A DNA stretch of 43,636 bases from Alphaproteobacteria bacterium (GTDB taxonomy: Bacteria; Pseudomonadota; Alphaproteobacteria; Micropepsales; Micropepsaceae), in the NCBI GenBank assembly GCA_025361185.1, contig JANYAR010000131.1, forward strand, positions 1-43,636. The letters run 5' to 3'. The position numbers were made by a program, and so were the translations under genes. Positions 29,382 to 38,442 of this stretch are shown here, in pieces (positions within the stretch are counted from its first letter, which is position 1; each line of letters opens with the position of its first letter). The notes under the pieces are model-generated. The model saw nothing but the letters and a program-made list of their open reading frames with translations, searched no databases and had not been told where the DNA came from.

Positions 29382-30998
29382 CTATCGCGCACTCGCGTAG
29401 ATCCGGCGCAATTCAGACTTGAGTATCTTTCCGGTCGCGCCGTGCGGAATGCTGTCAACCACAATCACCCGGTCGGGGATTGACCAGTCCGGCATCTTGC
29501 CGCGACAGAATTCGCGCAAATTCTCGGGGGCCGGCATGCATCCCTGTAGCGGCACCACGATCAGCAGCGGCCGCTCGCCCCATTTTTCGTGCGGCACGGC
29601 AATGGCTGCGGCCTCCGCCACCTCGGGATGAGCGACGGCGATATTCTCGATGGCGATGGAGCTGATCCATTCCCCACCCGATTTGATCAGATCCTTGGTG
29701 CGGTCTGTGAGCGTTATGAAACCGTCAGCGTCGAACACGCCCACATCGCCGGTAGGAAACCAGTTTCCATCGCCAATGTCCTGCGGCGTGCGGTAATAGC
29801 CGCTGGCGATCCAATGGCCTCGGAACATCATATTGCCGGGGCTGTGCCCGTCCCACGGCACCTCGCAGCCGGTGTCGTCCTGAACACACAAATCGACGCC
29901 GAACACCACGCGCCCCTGCGAAGCGCGCCGGTTCAGCTGTGCCTCGCCTTCCAGCTTCAGGCAACTGACCTTGGGCGCATTCAGCGTCACCACCGGCGAG
30001 GACTCGGTCATACCCCAGGCGTGATTGACCCACACGCCGAGCTGGTTATAGGCCTCTATCAAGGCGCGCGGCATGGCTGCCCCGCCAACAATGATGCGCT
30101 TGAGGGTTTCCATCTTCTGGCCGCTGTCGCGCAGATGATTGATCAAGTTGAGCCAGATGGTGGGAACCCCAACCGCAATGGTGGCGCGCTCTTCATTCAA
30201 CAACGACAACAACGATGCGGGATCGAGCTTGGGACCGGGCATCAGCAGCGCCGCGCCCGCCATGGGCGCAATGTAGGGCAGCCCCCAGGCATTGACATGG
30301 AACATCGGCACCACCACCGCCACCCGGTCGGTGGCACGCAATGCCAGCACATCGGCAAAGTTCGACGCCATGGCGCTGAGCACGCTGGAACGGTGGGAAT
30401 ACAGCACGCCCTTGGGACGGCCGGTTGTGCCAGAGGTATAGCAGAGCGCCGAAGCGGTATTTTCATCCAGCCTCGGCCAGGCATCGATCGCTGCGGCCGC
30501 ATCCATCAGCGTCTCGTAGCAGTGAAGCGCAACGCCAGGCGGCAGATCGGCCTTGGGCATGGCGGCGGCATCGCTCAACACCACCACAGCGCGCAATGCT
30601 TCCAGCCTGGGGGCGATGGCGGCGACGATCGGCACGAAGGCAGGATCGCAAAAGATCAAACCGTCCTGCGCGTGATCGGCGATATAGGCGATATCGTCGT
30701 GGCTGAGGCGCGGATTGATGGTGTTGCAAACCGCGCCCGAGCCGGAGATGGCGTAATACAGTTCTAGATGCCGGTCGCTGTTCATCGCCAGGGTGCCGAC
30801 GCGGTCGCCGATATTCACGCCCAACCGGCGCAGAACGGACGCCAGCTTGCGGGCACGCACCGCCAGCGCGATATAATTGGTGCGGACTGACGATCCATCG
30901 GCACGGCGCGTGACGATTTCGGTATCGCCGTGATGACGCGCGGCATGCTCCAGAATGGCTGAAATCAGCAATTCATGACGCTGCATCAGGCCCAGCAT
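29382..30998 (-). CDS. Fatty-acid acyl-CoA synthetase (AMP-forming, AlkK-like)
   Basis: A 538-residue adenylating enzyme that activates fatty acids to acyl-CoA with ATP. Motifs: the P-loop-like [19 protein letters not shown] near residue 190, the [11 protein letters not shown] segment near 234, [11 protein letters not shown] near 328, the [33 protein letters not shown] block near 430 and the C-terminal lysine in [13 protein letters not shown]. The MFHVNAWG and GGEWISS signatures place it with medium/long-chain AlkK-type enzymes. GAGGGGG precedes the ATG. It is divergent from the PQQ-type dehydrogenase gene. Confidence 0.95.
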   Translation of the reverse strand: MLGLMQRHELLISAILEHAARHHGDTEIVTRRADGSSVRTNYIALAVRARKLASVLRRLGVNIGDRVGTLAMNSDRHLELYYAISGSGAVCNTINPRLSHDDIAYIADHAQDGLIFCDPAFVPIVAAIAPRLEALRAVVVLSDAAAMPKADLPPGVALHCYETLMDAAAAIDAWPRLDENTASALCYTSGTTGRPKGVLYSHRSSVLSAMASNFADVLALRATDRVAVVVPMFHVNAWGLPYIAPMAGAALLMPGPKLDPASLLSLLNEERATIAVGVPTIWLNLINHLRDSGQKMETLKRIIVGGAAMPRALIEAYNQLGVWVNHAWGMTESSPVVTLNAPKVSCLKLEGEAQLNRRASQGRVVFGVDLCVQDDTGCEVPWDGHSPGNMMFRGHWIASGYYRTPQDIGDGNWFPTGDVGVFDADGFITLTDRTKDLIKSGGEWISSIAIENIAVAHPEVAEAAAIAVPHEKWGERPLLIVVPLQGCMPAPENLREFCRGKMPDWSIPDRVIVVDSIPHGATGKILKSELRRIYASAR

Positions 30999-31204
30999 GT
31001 GCCCCCTCAGTCAGGGCGCATTGAGGCACAGCGTGTGCGCAGTGGCAATGCTGCATGGGACGGATCTTCCGGCCCATTTCGCTGCGGCGCACCACAATTG
31101 CTTTTGACCCCGCGCCGCAATAGGAATCTACCGTCAGTATCATTTCCCATGCGGGAGAAAACCCGATCATATTCCGGCCTCTACAGTCTGGAGCAATTCG
31201 ACCC

Positions 31205-32440
31205 ATGACAAAGACTTGTGCGGGCGGTTTTGGCAGATCATTCCTGTTGACTGCTGGCCTGTTTCTCTCTTTGGGCACGGATGGCGACGCGGCTCCAGGC
31301 GATCACTTCGTCCTCTCGCCCGCCGACATGCCGGCGCCCAACAGCACCGTTCCGACTGACTTCGATCCAACCTTCGAAGACCGCCCGGTAAATGTGATGC
31401 CGCAGGTACCGCAGGGGTTTGCGATCTCCCTGTTCGCCTCGGGCCTGAAGCACCCGCGCTCGCTGGCGGTCTCCCCCGACGGCGACGTGTTCGTGGTTGA
31501 GGAAGGTCCCGGCATCATTCTGCACCTGCGTGACAGCGATGGAGACGGCAAGGCAGATCAGACCAAGGAATTCGCGACCGGCTTCGATCGCCCACACGGC
31601 ATCGCCCTGCGTGACGGACAAATATATATCGGTGACGTCAATGCGGTGTGGCGCGCGCCCTATCGGGGCCGCGACAGCGTCCCCAAGCCGGAATTCCAGC
31701 GCGTCACGGCCGCACCGGACCTGCGCCCGATCGGCTGGCATGCCACGCGCGACATCGCACTGGATTCGAATGAAAAACTGTATCTCGCCATCGGCGCGCG
31801 CGATGATTTATCGGAGAGCCCCCTGCCCGACGCCACGATCCAGATTGTCGCCAAGGATGGCTCCATGGCGCCCTTTGCGACGGGACTGCGCAATGTGGAA
31901 GGTCTGGCATTTTATCCGGGTACGGATGACTTGTGGATAACCGTCAACGAGCGCGACAAGCTGGGCGCCCGTACCCCGTCGGATTTTCTGGCGCATGCGC
32001 ACGCCGGAGATTTCTTTGGCTGGCCCTATGCCTATAACGGCCCGCATCCCGACCCTACCTTCGGCGCCAAGCGTCCGGACCTTGTGGCCAAGACCAGAAC
32101 ACCCGAGGTTCTGTTGGGCGCGCATGCCGCGCCGTTAGGGCTGGCATTCTATACCGGCACACAATTCCCGCAGGAATATCGCAACGACGCTTTTGTCGCG
32201 TTTCACGGATCGGGCGCCTATGACCAACTCGACGGTTACAAGGTTGTTCGCGTGCGGTTCAAGAACGGCGCGCCAACCGGCGGATACGACGACTTCATCA
32301 CCGGCTTCTCGCACACCGTCAAAGGCCATTTGGCGGTGTGGGGTACGCCTTCACAACTTGCGGTCGCCCACGACGGCAGCCTTCTTGTGGTTGACGATAA
32401 AGGCGGCTGTATCTGGCGCGTCGTCAGCACGGGAAAGTAA
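31205..32440 (+). CDS. Secreted PQQ-type sugar/sorbosone dehydrogenase-like beta-propeller
   Basis: A 411-residue protein with a signal peptide (FLLTAGLFLSLGTDGDAA) and a six-bladed beta-propeller resembling L-sorbosone dehydrogenase and soluble glucose dehydrogenase. Seen: GFAISLFASGLKHPRSLAVSPDGDVFV near residue 78, RPHGIALRDGQIYIGD, ATRDIALDSNEKLYLAIGARDD, GLRNVEGLAFYPGTDDLWITVNERD near 226, GDFFGWPYAY near 263 and the C-terminal VDDKGGCIWRV. It would oxidise a sugar or aldehyde in the periplasm if loaded with PQQ; the substrate cannot be read from the sequence. Confidence 0.88.
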   Translation: MTKTCAGGFGRSFLLTAGLFLSLGTDGDAAPGDHFVLSPADMPAPNSTVPTDFDPTFEDRPVNVMPQVPQGFAISLFASGLKHPRSLAVSPDGDVFVVEEGPGIILHLRDSDGDGKADQTKEFATGFDRPHGIALRDGQIYIGDVNAVWRAPYRGRDSVPKPEFQRVTAAPDLRPIGWHATRDIALDSNEKLYLAIGARDDLSESPLPDATIQIVAKDGSMAPFATGLRNVEGLAFYPGTDDLWITVNERDKLGARTPSDFLAHAHAGDFFGWPYAYNGPHPDPTFGAKRPDLVAKTRTPEVLLGAHAAPLGLAFYTGTQFPQEYRNDAFVAFHGSGAYDQLDGYKVVRVRFKNGAPTGGYDDFITGFSHTVKGHLAVWGTPSQLAVAHDGSLLVVDDKGGCIWRVVSTGK

Positions 32441-32488
32441 AACAGAATCCGAGTCGTCATGCTCGGGGTCCGAGACGGGCCTGCACCC

Positions 32489-33247
32489 CTAGGATGCTCT
32501 TTGCAGCCCATTGACCTTCCACACCGGCGCCGCGGCTGCCCGCGTGACGTAGGCGATGAACGCCGCAGCGGCTCCGGCGTCGGAGCTGCGCGACGACACC
32601 GCCACATCACCATCCAGCCAGGCATGCAGATCCGCGGGCAGCGGCCCCACCACCGATACCGCCGGATCACGGGTTTCGCACTCAAGCTGCAGCGCCATGT
32701 CGGCGCCGTCCTTGATGCCCTTCACGCCGTTGCCGTTCATGATCAGCACTTCATGCGTGCCGGCATATTCGGGGCGCTGCAAAATATCGTGGATGATCAT
32801 GGCCTGGGCGCTTTTCTCGTCTTTCCAGGGGCTGGAATAAGCGACATGGCGCGCGGCATGCAGCGCCGTCGCCAGTTTCGCCGCATTGGAGATATCGGGA
32901 TGGGGGGCGCCCGACGGCACGATCATCACGATCTGCACCCGGCCCAGCGCCTTGCGGCTGCCCGCGACCAGCCCACCGTCGGCGGAAAGCTGGTCCATCA
33001 GGTTTTTGGGCAGCATCACCACATCGGCGGCGGGTGTGCCGGTTTTGATGGTGTTCATCATCGCACCCATGCCGGTGGATTTCACCGTCACCTTAATGCC
33101 GGTTTCCTTGGTGTAGGCGGCGGCGAGATCATCAATCCCGGCGAACTTCACAAAGCCAGGCGCCAGTACGGTCAGTTCGGCGGCGCCGACATCGGATATG
33201 GCGATTGAGACGAGAGCCGCAACGAGTGCGGCAATACCCAGGCGCAT
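32489..33247 (-). CDS. Periplasmic substrate-binding protein, ModA-like
   Basis: A 252-residue type II periplasmic binding protein with signal peptide (ALVAALVSIAISDVGA). The pattern of molybdate-binding-like proteins is visible: LTVLAPGFVKFAGIDDLAAAYTKETGIKV, TPAADVVMLPKNLMDQL and IVMIVPSGAPHPDIS. The ligand-contact region near residue 30 reads APGFV instead of the serine-rich AAASL of true ModA, so molybdate binding is not certain. No transporter genes are adjacent. It lies downstream of a molybdopterin oxidoreductase unit on the same strand, 121 bases after the repeat protein, with GAGGGGA before the ATG. Confidence 0.82.
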   Translation of the reverse strand: MRLGIAALVAALVSIAISDVGAAELTVLAPGFVKFAGIDDLAAAYTKETGIKVTVKSTGMGAMMNTIKTGTPAADVVMLPKNLMDQLSADGGLVAGSRKALGRVQIVMIVPSGAPHPDISNAAKLATALHAARHVAYSSPWKDEKSAQAMIIHDILQRPEYAGTHEVLIMNGNGVKGIKDGADMALQLECETRDPAVSVVGPLPADLHAWLDGDVAVSSRSSDAGAAAAFIAYVTRAAAAPVWKVNGLQRAS

Positions 33248-33368
33248 GGCATTTCCCCTCTGTGTTTTGGGGCAATGCTAAGCTCACGGACCGTGTGCAG
33301 CAAGCAGGCAAGCGAAGGGCAGCCGCGGGATCACAGGCAGCCACCCTTCGCACCGCACAATAGCGGGC

Positions 33369-33650
33369 TTAGTGGCCGGCGCTGTTGGACATGGAACCGC
33401 TGGACATCGAACCGCTCGACGTCGAGCCGTTGGACATCGAACCGTTCGACATCGCGCCCTTGGCCTTCTTCTTGTTCTTCATCTTGTCGTGATCGGCCAT
33501 CGCGCCGCTGGACATCGATCCGCTGGACATGGAACTGTTGGACATCGAACCATTCGACATCGCGCCGCCGGAGGCGCCTTGCGCCAGCGCGGGTGCGGCG
33601 ACGGCAGCGATGAACAGGGCGAGCATGGCGGTCTTGCTGAAATTCTTCAT
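33369..33650 (-). CDS. Secreted MSxxS pentapeptide-repeat protein
   Basis: A 93-residue protein with a clear signal peptide (TAMLALFIAAVAAPALA). The mature part is built of five-residue units such as GSMSN, GSMSS and SSMSS, methionine every fifth residue. It occurs as two blocks split by a lysine-rich insert (DHDKMKNKKKAKG). It resembles the 'pentapeptide MxKDx repeat' proteins of proteobacteria, whose role is unknown; regular methionines could bind copper or be oxidation sinks. GAGGAG lies before the ATG. The DNA shows the same 15-base period. It follows the molybdopterin oxidoreductase gene by 91 bases. Confidence 0.85.
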   Translation of the reverse strand: MKNFSKTAMLALFIAAVAAPALAQGASGGAMSNGSMSNSSMSSGSMSSGAMADHDKMKNKKKAKGAMSNGSMSNGSTSSGSMSSGSMSNSAGH

Positions 33651-33741
33651 GGCTTTCTCCTCGTAGGGCCACGACCCATTGCCGTGCCTGCCAGAGATTT
33701 CGCGCGCCGCTCGCCATGGTTACAGACGCGGACAGACAATT

Positions 33742-34536
33742 TCAGATTCCAGCGTACCATTCATAGCCACGGTCTTCCCAATAGCCGCCCCGGCCGCCCG
33801 CGATTTGAGAAAAACTGTCGGTGATTTCGATGCGCTGAACATATTTGGCCTGCTTGTAGCCCAGTTGGCGCTCGACCCTGAGCCTGAGCGGCGCGCCATG
33901 GGCCACGTCCAGCGGCTTGCCGTTCATCGCATAGGCGATGATGGTCTGAGGATGAAAACCATCGCGCAGGTCGATGCTTTCATAATATTGGCCGGGACTC
34001 TGCTCGCCGCCCTTGGCGGGTTCGCCGGTCAGATTGTCGGTGCAGTGGAACACCGCATAACGCGCGCCCGGTTTCAGGGCGGCAGCCTTGAGCAAAAGCC
34101 CCAGCGGAACGCCGGTCCACATGCCGATGGCCGACCAGCCTTCAACGCAATCGTGCCTTGTGATCTGTGTACGGCGCGGCAGGCGGCGCAATTCCGGAAT
34201 CGAAAGCGACATGGGATTGGCGACCATGCCATCGATCTTCAGCCGCCAGCTGGCGAAGTTCTGTGCCACATGGGCATTGTATTCATTGGTGCCGGGATCG
34301 AGTGTGCCATTGGCCTTGAACACCGGTGAAATATCAGATGTGCTGTATTCCTTGGCCAGGCGGTCGCCCACCAGCAATCCGCGCTGGGTGGTCTTGGTCC
34401 AATCTTCCACCGCGTGAAACACATTGGAAAAATCCGGACTCAGGGTCAGCGTGTCGGCATGGCCGACCAGCCAGCCAGCGCCCGCAACACCGCCCAATAT
34501 CGCCACCCGGCGGGTGATAACCTTGGCGCTCGCCAT
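33742..34536 (-). CDS. Tat-exported molybdopterin-dependent oxidoreductase (sulfite oxidase fold)
   Basis: A 264-residue protein with a twin-arginine start (ITRRVAILGG, then a hydrophobic stretch) and a sulfite oxidase-type molybdopterin domain. Seen: RLKIDGMVANPMSLSIPELRRLP near residue 98, the molybdenum-ligand cysteine C130 in TRHDCVEGWSAIGMWTGVPL, and LRLRVERQLGYKQAKYVQRIE near 217. It is one base overlapped with the cytochrome b561 gene upstream (TGATG), so electrons probably pass between the two, as in MsrPQ and YedYZ systems. The substrate is unknown; methionine sulfoxide is one possibility. Confidence 0.92.
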   Translation of the reverse strand: MASAKVITRRVAILGGVAGAGWLVGHADTLTLSPDFSNVFHAVEDWTKTTQRGLLVGDRLAKEYSTSDISPVFKANGTLDPGTNEYNAHVAQNFASWRLKIDGMVANPMSLSIPELRRLPRRTQITRHDCVEGWSAIGMWTGVPLGLLLKAAALKPGARYAVFHCTDNLTGEPAKGGEQSPGQYYESIDLRDGFHPQTIIAYAMNGKPLDVAHGAPLRLRVERQLGYKQAKYVQRIEITDSFSQIAGGRGGYWEDRGYEWYAGI

Positions 34537-35432
34537 CAGGGATGATCCTTGGGGATGCGATAGCGCCCCGTCAGCATGGAGCGAATTTCATTAATTGGCC
34601 CGGCCAAAACGACTTCTGTCAGATGCACGATAACAAAAAGCACGATCAGGCTGGCACAGATGAAATGGATGCTGCGCGCCGATTGCCGCCCGCCGAACAG
34701 ATCGAGCAGCCAGGGGAAGAAAGCATCGAACCCGGGCGACATGGTGAGACCCGTGAGCACCATCAGCGTCACCAGCACGGTGACCCCCAGATAGGCCAAC
34801 TTCTGCAGCGCGTTATAACGGCGCGCCGCATCGCCAGTGGGATGCTTGAGCTTGATATGATCACGGATGGAGCGGGGAATGGAGCGGATGTCGGCGCGCG
34901 TGGGCCAGATGTCGCGCTGGATATGCCGCGACCACAGGCTGTAGCCCAGATAGGCCAGCCCGTTGATCGCCAGAATCCAGGCAAACAGGAAATGCCAATG
35001 GCGGGCATCGGCCAGGTCCTGGAAGCTGGGAATGGTGATCCATTCCGGCCAGCCGCGGGACTGGAATTCGCCATCGACCTTCGACCAGCCCAAGACGCCG
35101 GTGGTGTTGAAATGCCAGGGACCGATCTGGGTCAGCCCTTGCGGGCCGGCCGGGGTGTCGATGGCGCCCAACGACAGAAATGGCTTATCAGCATCGGCGC
35201 CAACCATCCCCCAGTATAGCCGGGGATGGGCATTGAAGATGTTGAGCCCGCTGCCCACCAGGAACAGGATGCATAGCGCATTGATCCAGTGCGTCAGGCG
35301 CACCAGGGCGCGGTGGCGGTAAAAGCCGTCCTGGTCGGATATCGGGGCAAAGGCATCGCGCCAGGCGCGGGCCGGGAGCGCCCGGATACGGGACAGAAAG
35401 CTCGCTTTTGCCGGACCGGAATCAGGTGCCAC
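34536..35432 (-). CDS. Cytochrome b561-type membrane protein, partner of the molybdoenzyme
   Basis: A 298-residue membrane cytochrome with several helices. Haem-ligand histidines appear in LVRLTHWINALCILFLVGSGLNIF, in ARHWHFLFAWILAING and in SIHFICASLIVLFVIVHLTEVV. The first is preceded by HRALVR, typical of Ni/Fe-hydrogenase-type and b561 cytochromes. Translation starts at GTG with GGAGG seven bases upstream. The stop overlaps the start of the exported molybdopterin oxidoreductase, so the pair forms a membrane-bound redox complex with quinol as likely electron source. Confidence 0.92.
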   Translation of the reverse strand: MAPDSGPAKASFLSRIRALPARAWRDAFAPISDQDGFYRHRALVRLTHWINALCILFLVGSGLNIFNAHPRLYWGMVGADADKPFLSLGAIDTPAGPQGLTQIGPWHFNTTGVLGWSKVDGEFQSRGWPEWITIPSFQDLADARHWHFLFAWILAINGLAYLGYSLWSRHIQRDIWPTRADIRSIPRSIRDHIKLKHPTGDAARRYNALQKLAYLGVTVLVTLMVLTGLTMSPGFDAFFPWLLDLFGGRQSARSIHFICASLIVLFVIVHLTEVVLAGPINEIRSMLTGRYRIPKDHP

Positions 35433-35541
35433 TTTGTCCTCCCTCAGCCACTATATTCGCGGACTGGAGCGGGTGGTTTCACATTCTCGAAAATTTTTAC
35501 GGTAGAGGCACAGCCAGGGCCGGGTATGGCGGATTGCCAAG

Positions 35542-37266
35542 CTAGCCGCCCGCGCCGCCGAAACGGGCTTTCAGTTCCGCCACCTGCTCCTCGGTGATCT
35601 TGGCGACCAGAACCTCCGGCGCCTTGATCGGCTGGCCGGGCTCCAGGTCGTTGAGCAATATCTCCATCGGTTGACCCGGGAACGGGATCACGCCGCCGCG
35701 GTATCCCACCGGCTGAATGCATTCATGGATGGTCTTGGCGAAGCTGGGCATCACCGGCCAGATCAAATGCGCGAACTGGTGGATCAGGTTCAGCCCCATG
35801 CGCACACCGGCGGCCGCTTTGGCGCGGTCGGTCTTGATATGGGTCCAGGGCGCCGCACGGGTCATATATTCATTGCCAGCGACCCAGATGGCGCGCATTT
35901 CGGCCAGAGCCTTGCGGAATTCCGCCTCTTCCATGAACGCGGCATATTGCGCGACGCGCCGGTCCATTTCGGCGATCAGGGCGCGTTCTTCCTCGCCATA
36001 TTCGCCCTCGCCCGGTACCACGCCGTCGAACCGTGCCACGCAAAATTTGGTCACGCGGTTGACGAAATTGCCCAGCACATCCGCCAGGTCCTTGTTGATG
36101 ACGCCGGCAAAATGCTCCCAGGTGAAATTGCTGTCCGAACCTTCCGGGGCATTGGCGATCAGGTAGTAGCGCCACCAGTCGGCGGAAGCGACGTCCAGCG
36201 CCGTGTCCATGAAGATGCCGCGCTTGCCCGAGGTTGAAAACTTGCCGCCGTCATAGTTCAGCCAGTTGAAGCCCTTGAGCCGGTCGACCAGCTTCCAGGG
36301 TTCGCCCGAGGCCATGATGGTCACCGGGAAACCCACGGTGTGAAAGGGCACATTGTCCTTGCCCATGAATTCCCAATAGGTGACGTCTTTTGCCTTGTCG
36401 CCGTACCACCAGTCTTTCCAGGCATCGCCCTTGTTGTTCTTGTCGGCCCATTCCTTGGTCGCGGCGATATATTCGATGGGCGCATCGAACCAGACATAGA
36501 ACACTTTGCCTTTGAGCTTGCCCTCGGCAATGTCGTCGGGCACCGGGATGCCCCATTCCAGATCGCGGGTGATGCCGCGATCCTGCAGGCCTTCGTCCAG
36601 CCATTTATAGGCGATGGAGGTCACCAGCTGCGGCCAATCGGCCTTGTGGCTGTCGATCCAAGCACGCAACTTGTCCGAAAACTGCGCCTGTTTCAGAAAC
36701 AGATGCGTGGAATCGCGAATCTCAATGTCGGCCGCGCCTGACACCGCCGAACGCGGATTGATCAGGTCCACCGGATCCAGCACCCGGGTGCAGTTCTCGC
36801 ATTGATCGCCGCGGGCGCGGTCATAGCCGCAATGCGGACAAGTGCCGATCACATAGCGGTCGGGCAGGAAACGCGCATCGGTCGCCGAATAGGCCTGTTT
36901 GGTGGTGCGCATTTCCAGGAAGCCGTTCTTCCACAGCGCGCGGGCAAAGTGCAGCGTCAGTTCATGGTTCTGGGCTGAGGAGGAGCGCCCGAAATTGTCC
37001 CAGCTGAGCGCGAACCTGTCGCCCAGCGTCTTCTGCACCGCATGCCACTTGGCGGCATATTCGGCGACCGGCGTGCCCTCTTCCAGCGCCGCCAGTTCCA
37101 CCGGCGCGCCATGCTCGTCGGTGGCGCAGATCGCCAGGGTCTGGTAGCCGCGGCTTCGGCAATAGCGGGCGAAAATATCGGCCGGCAACATGGACCCGAC
37201 CAGATTGCCCAGGTGCTTGACCCCGGCGACATAGGGAATGGCGGAAGTGATGAGGACGCGCTTCAT
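35542..37266 (-). CDS. metG: Methionyl-tRNA synthetase
   Basis: MetRS charges tRNA-Met. The 574 residues lack an extra C-terminal dimerisation domain. The HIGH-like motif reads PYVAGVKHLGNLVGS at about 10-24. A zinc cluster CPHCGYDRARGDQCENC lies near residue 139, FYVWFDAPIEYIA near 256 and the KMSKS-equivalent in GGKFSTSGKRGIF near 340, which is the KFSTS variant seen in one MetRS subfamily. An anticodon-binding helical domain follows. It is divergent from the four-gene paralogue array, sharing an 89-base intergenic region. Confidence 0.97.
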   Translation of the reverse strand: MKRVLITSAIPYVAGVKHLGNLVGSMLPADIFARYCRSRGYQTLAICATDEHGAPVELAALEEGTPVAEYAAKWHAVQKTLGDRFALSWDNFGRSSSAQNHELTLHFARALWKNGFLEMRTTKQAYSATDARFLPDRYVIGTCPHCGYDRARGDQCENCTRVLDPVDLINPRSAVSGAADIEIRDSTHLFLKQAQFSDKLRAWIDSHKADWPQLVTSIAYKWLDEGLQDRGITRDLEWGIPVPDDIAEGKLKGKVFYVWFDAPIEYIAATKEWADKNNKGDAWKDWWYGDKAKDVTYWEFMGKDNVPFHTVGFPVTIMASGEPWKLVDRLKGFNWLNYDGGKFSTSGKRGIFMDTALDVASADWWRYYLIANAPEGSDSNFTWEHFAGVINKDLADVLGNFVNRVTKFCVARFDGVVPGEGEYGEEERALIAEMDRRVAQYAAFMEEAEFRKALAEMRAIWVAGNEYMTRAAPWTHIKTDRAKAAAGVRMGLNLIHQFAHLIWPVMPSFAKTIHECIQPVGYRGGVIPFPGQPMEILLNDLEPGQPIKAPEVLVAKITEEQVAELKARFGGAGG

Positions 37267-37355
37267 GTTCTGCTATATAAAAGAGAGAGACGGAGACCAG
37301 TCCTCATACAAGGGGACGGCCAGAGACGCAAAAAACGAAGCAAAAGGGGACGAAA

Positions 37356-38441
37356 ATGGCCAAGGCCGCATCCGGCAGAATGTTGAAATATGCCGTTCTG
37401 GCAATGGGTTCTGTGGCAATCCTCACTTCGTTTGCGAGCGGTCAAAATCAGCCCGCTCCGGTGCCCGAATCCAGCATTATCCCGGCCAGCGCGCTGGATA
37501 ACCTGCCCCACAAGGACATCTCCAACGGCATCGTATCGGCTAAGGTCTATCTGCCCGGTGAAGCCGGATTCTATCGCGGCACCCGCTTCGACCGGGCCGG
37601 GGTCGTCGCTCACGCCACATATAAAGGTACCGACTACGGCCAATACTGGTTTTCCAGCACCTCGCCCGCCGTCCACGACTTCGCCTGGCGGGGCGGCCAG
37701 GTCACAGTGTCCACCGCCAGCGGTGCCGCCGGCCCGTCCGAGGAATTCACCACCATCGGCTTCGATGAGGCAGGCAAGGATGGCAAATTCCTGAAGATCG
37801 GCGTCGGCATCCTCCAGCGCGACACCCAGACTTACGACTTCGTCCATACCTATCCGGTACTGAACGAAGGCAAGCGCGGCTTCAGCGCTACCAAGACCAG
37901 CGTGCGCCTGACCCAGGACCTGTCGGACAAAGATACCGGCTTTGGCTATGCCTATGTGAAGACCGTGAAGCTGGTGCCCGGCAAGGCGCAGATGGTGATC
38001 GAGCATGTGCTCAAGAACACCGGCAAGAAGGATCTAGACACATCGGTCTATTGCCACAACTTCCTGAGCCTGAGCACCGGCAATGAGAATCTCGCGCTGA
38101 CGGCGCCCTTCACCTTGGTCGCGGGCAAGCCGCTGGCGGCGGATGCGGCGCAGGTCAGTGACAAGACGCTGAAATATCTGCGCGCGGTCAAGGAAGGCGA
38201 AAGTGTCACCTCGCCCTTCACCGGTTTCGGCGACAAGGTCAGTGACTATGACTTCAAGGTGGTGAACAGCAAGACCGGCTTCGGCCAGCGCATCCGCGCC
38301 GACCAGCCGCTGGCCCGGATCAACTTCTGGTCCATCCGCACTACCTTCAGTTGGGAACCGTACATCGCCATCTCGCTCAAGCCGGGCGAGACCAAACGCT
38401 GGACCTATACTTACGACTATTTCGGCCCAGGCGAGGGTTGA
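37356..38441 (+). CDS. Secreted mutarotase-like paralogue 1 of 4, unknown function
   Basis: A 361-residue secreted protein with an N-terminal signal (YAVLAMGSVAILTSFASG). I cannot name it. The core starts ISNGIVSAKVYLPGEAGFYRGTRFDRAG (55-82 region), then DYGQYWF, EEF near 129, KIGVGIL and GEGKR-like NEGKRGFSATK. The segment AQMVIEHVLKNTGKKDLDTSVYCHNF resembles the aldose 1-epimerase strand ending in N-H-x-Y-F-N; H234 would be the equivalent histidine. It ends with R320, E334 (EPYIAI) and LKPGETKRW. A galactose-mutarotase-like beta-sandwich is inferred. AGGGGA precedes the ATG. It is first gene of the array. Confidence 0.85.
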   Translation: MAKAASGRMLKYAVLAMGSVAILTSFASGQNQPAPVPESSIIPASALDNLPHKDISNGIVSAKVYLPGEAGFYRGTRFDRAGVVAHATYKGTDYGQYWFSSTSPAVHDFAWRGGQVTVSTASGAAGPSEEFTTIGFDEAGKDGKFLKIGVGILQRDTQTYDFVHTYPVLNEGKRGFSATKTSVRLTQDLSDKDTGFGYAYVKTVKLVPGKAQMVIEHVLKNTGKKDLDTSVYCHNFLSLSTGNENLALTAPFTLVAGKPLAADAAQVSDKTLKYLRAVKEGESVTSPFTGFGDKVSDYDFKVVNSKTGFGQRIRADQPLARINFWSIRTTFSWEPYIAISLKPGETKRWTYTYDYFGPGEG

Positions 38442-38442
38442 G

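Noticed and set aside
29589..30767. 392-codon plus-strand frame opposite the acyl-CoA synthetase
   Set aside because: Histidine/glutamine-rich shadow with no motif, fully inside the synthetase gene.
33384..33640. Short tandem DNA repeats that could suggest a CRISPR array
   Set aside because: The period is 15 bases, there are no unique spacers, and the repeats are the codons of the MSxxS repeat protein.
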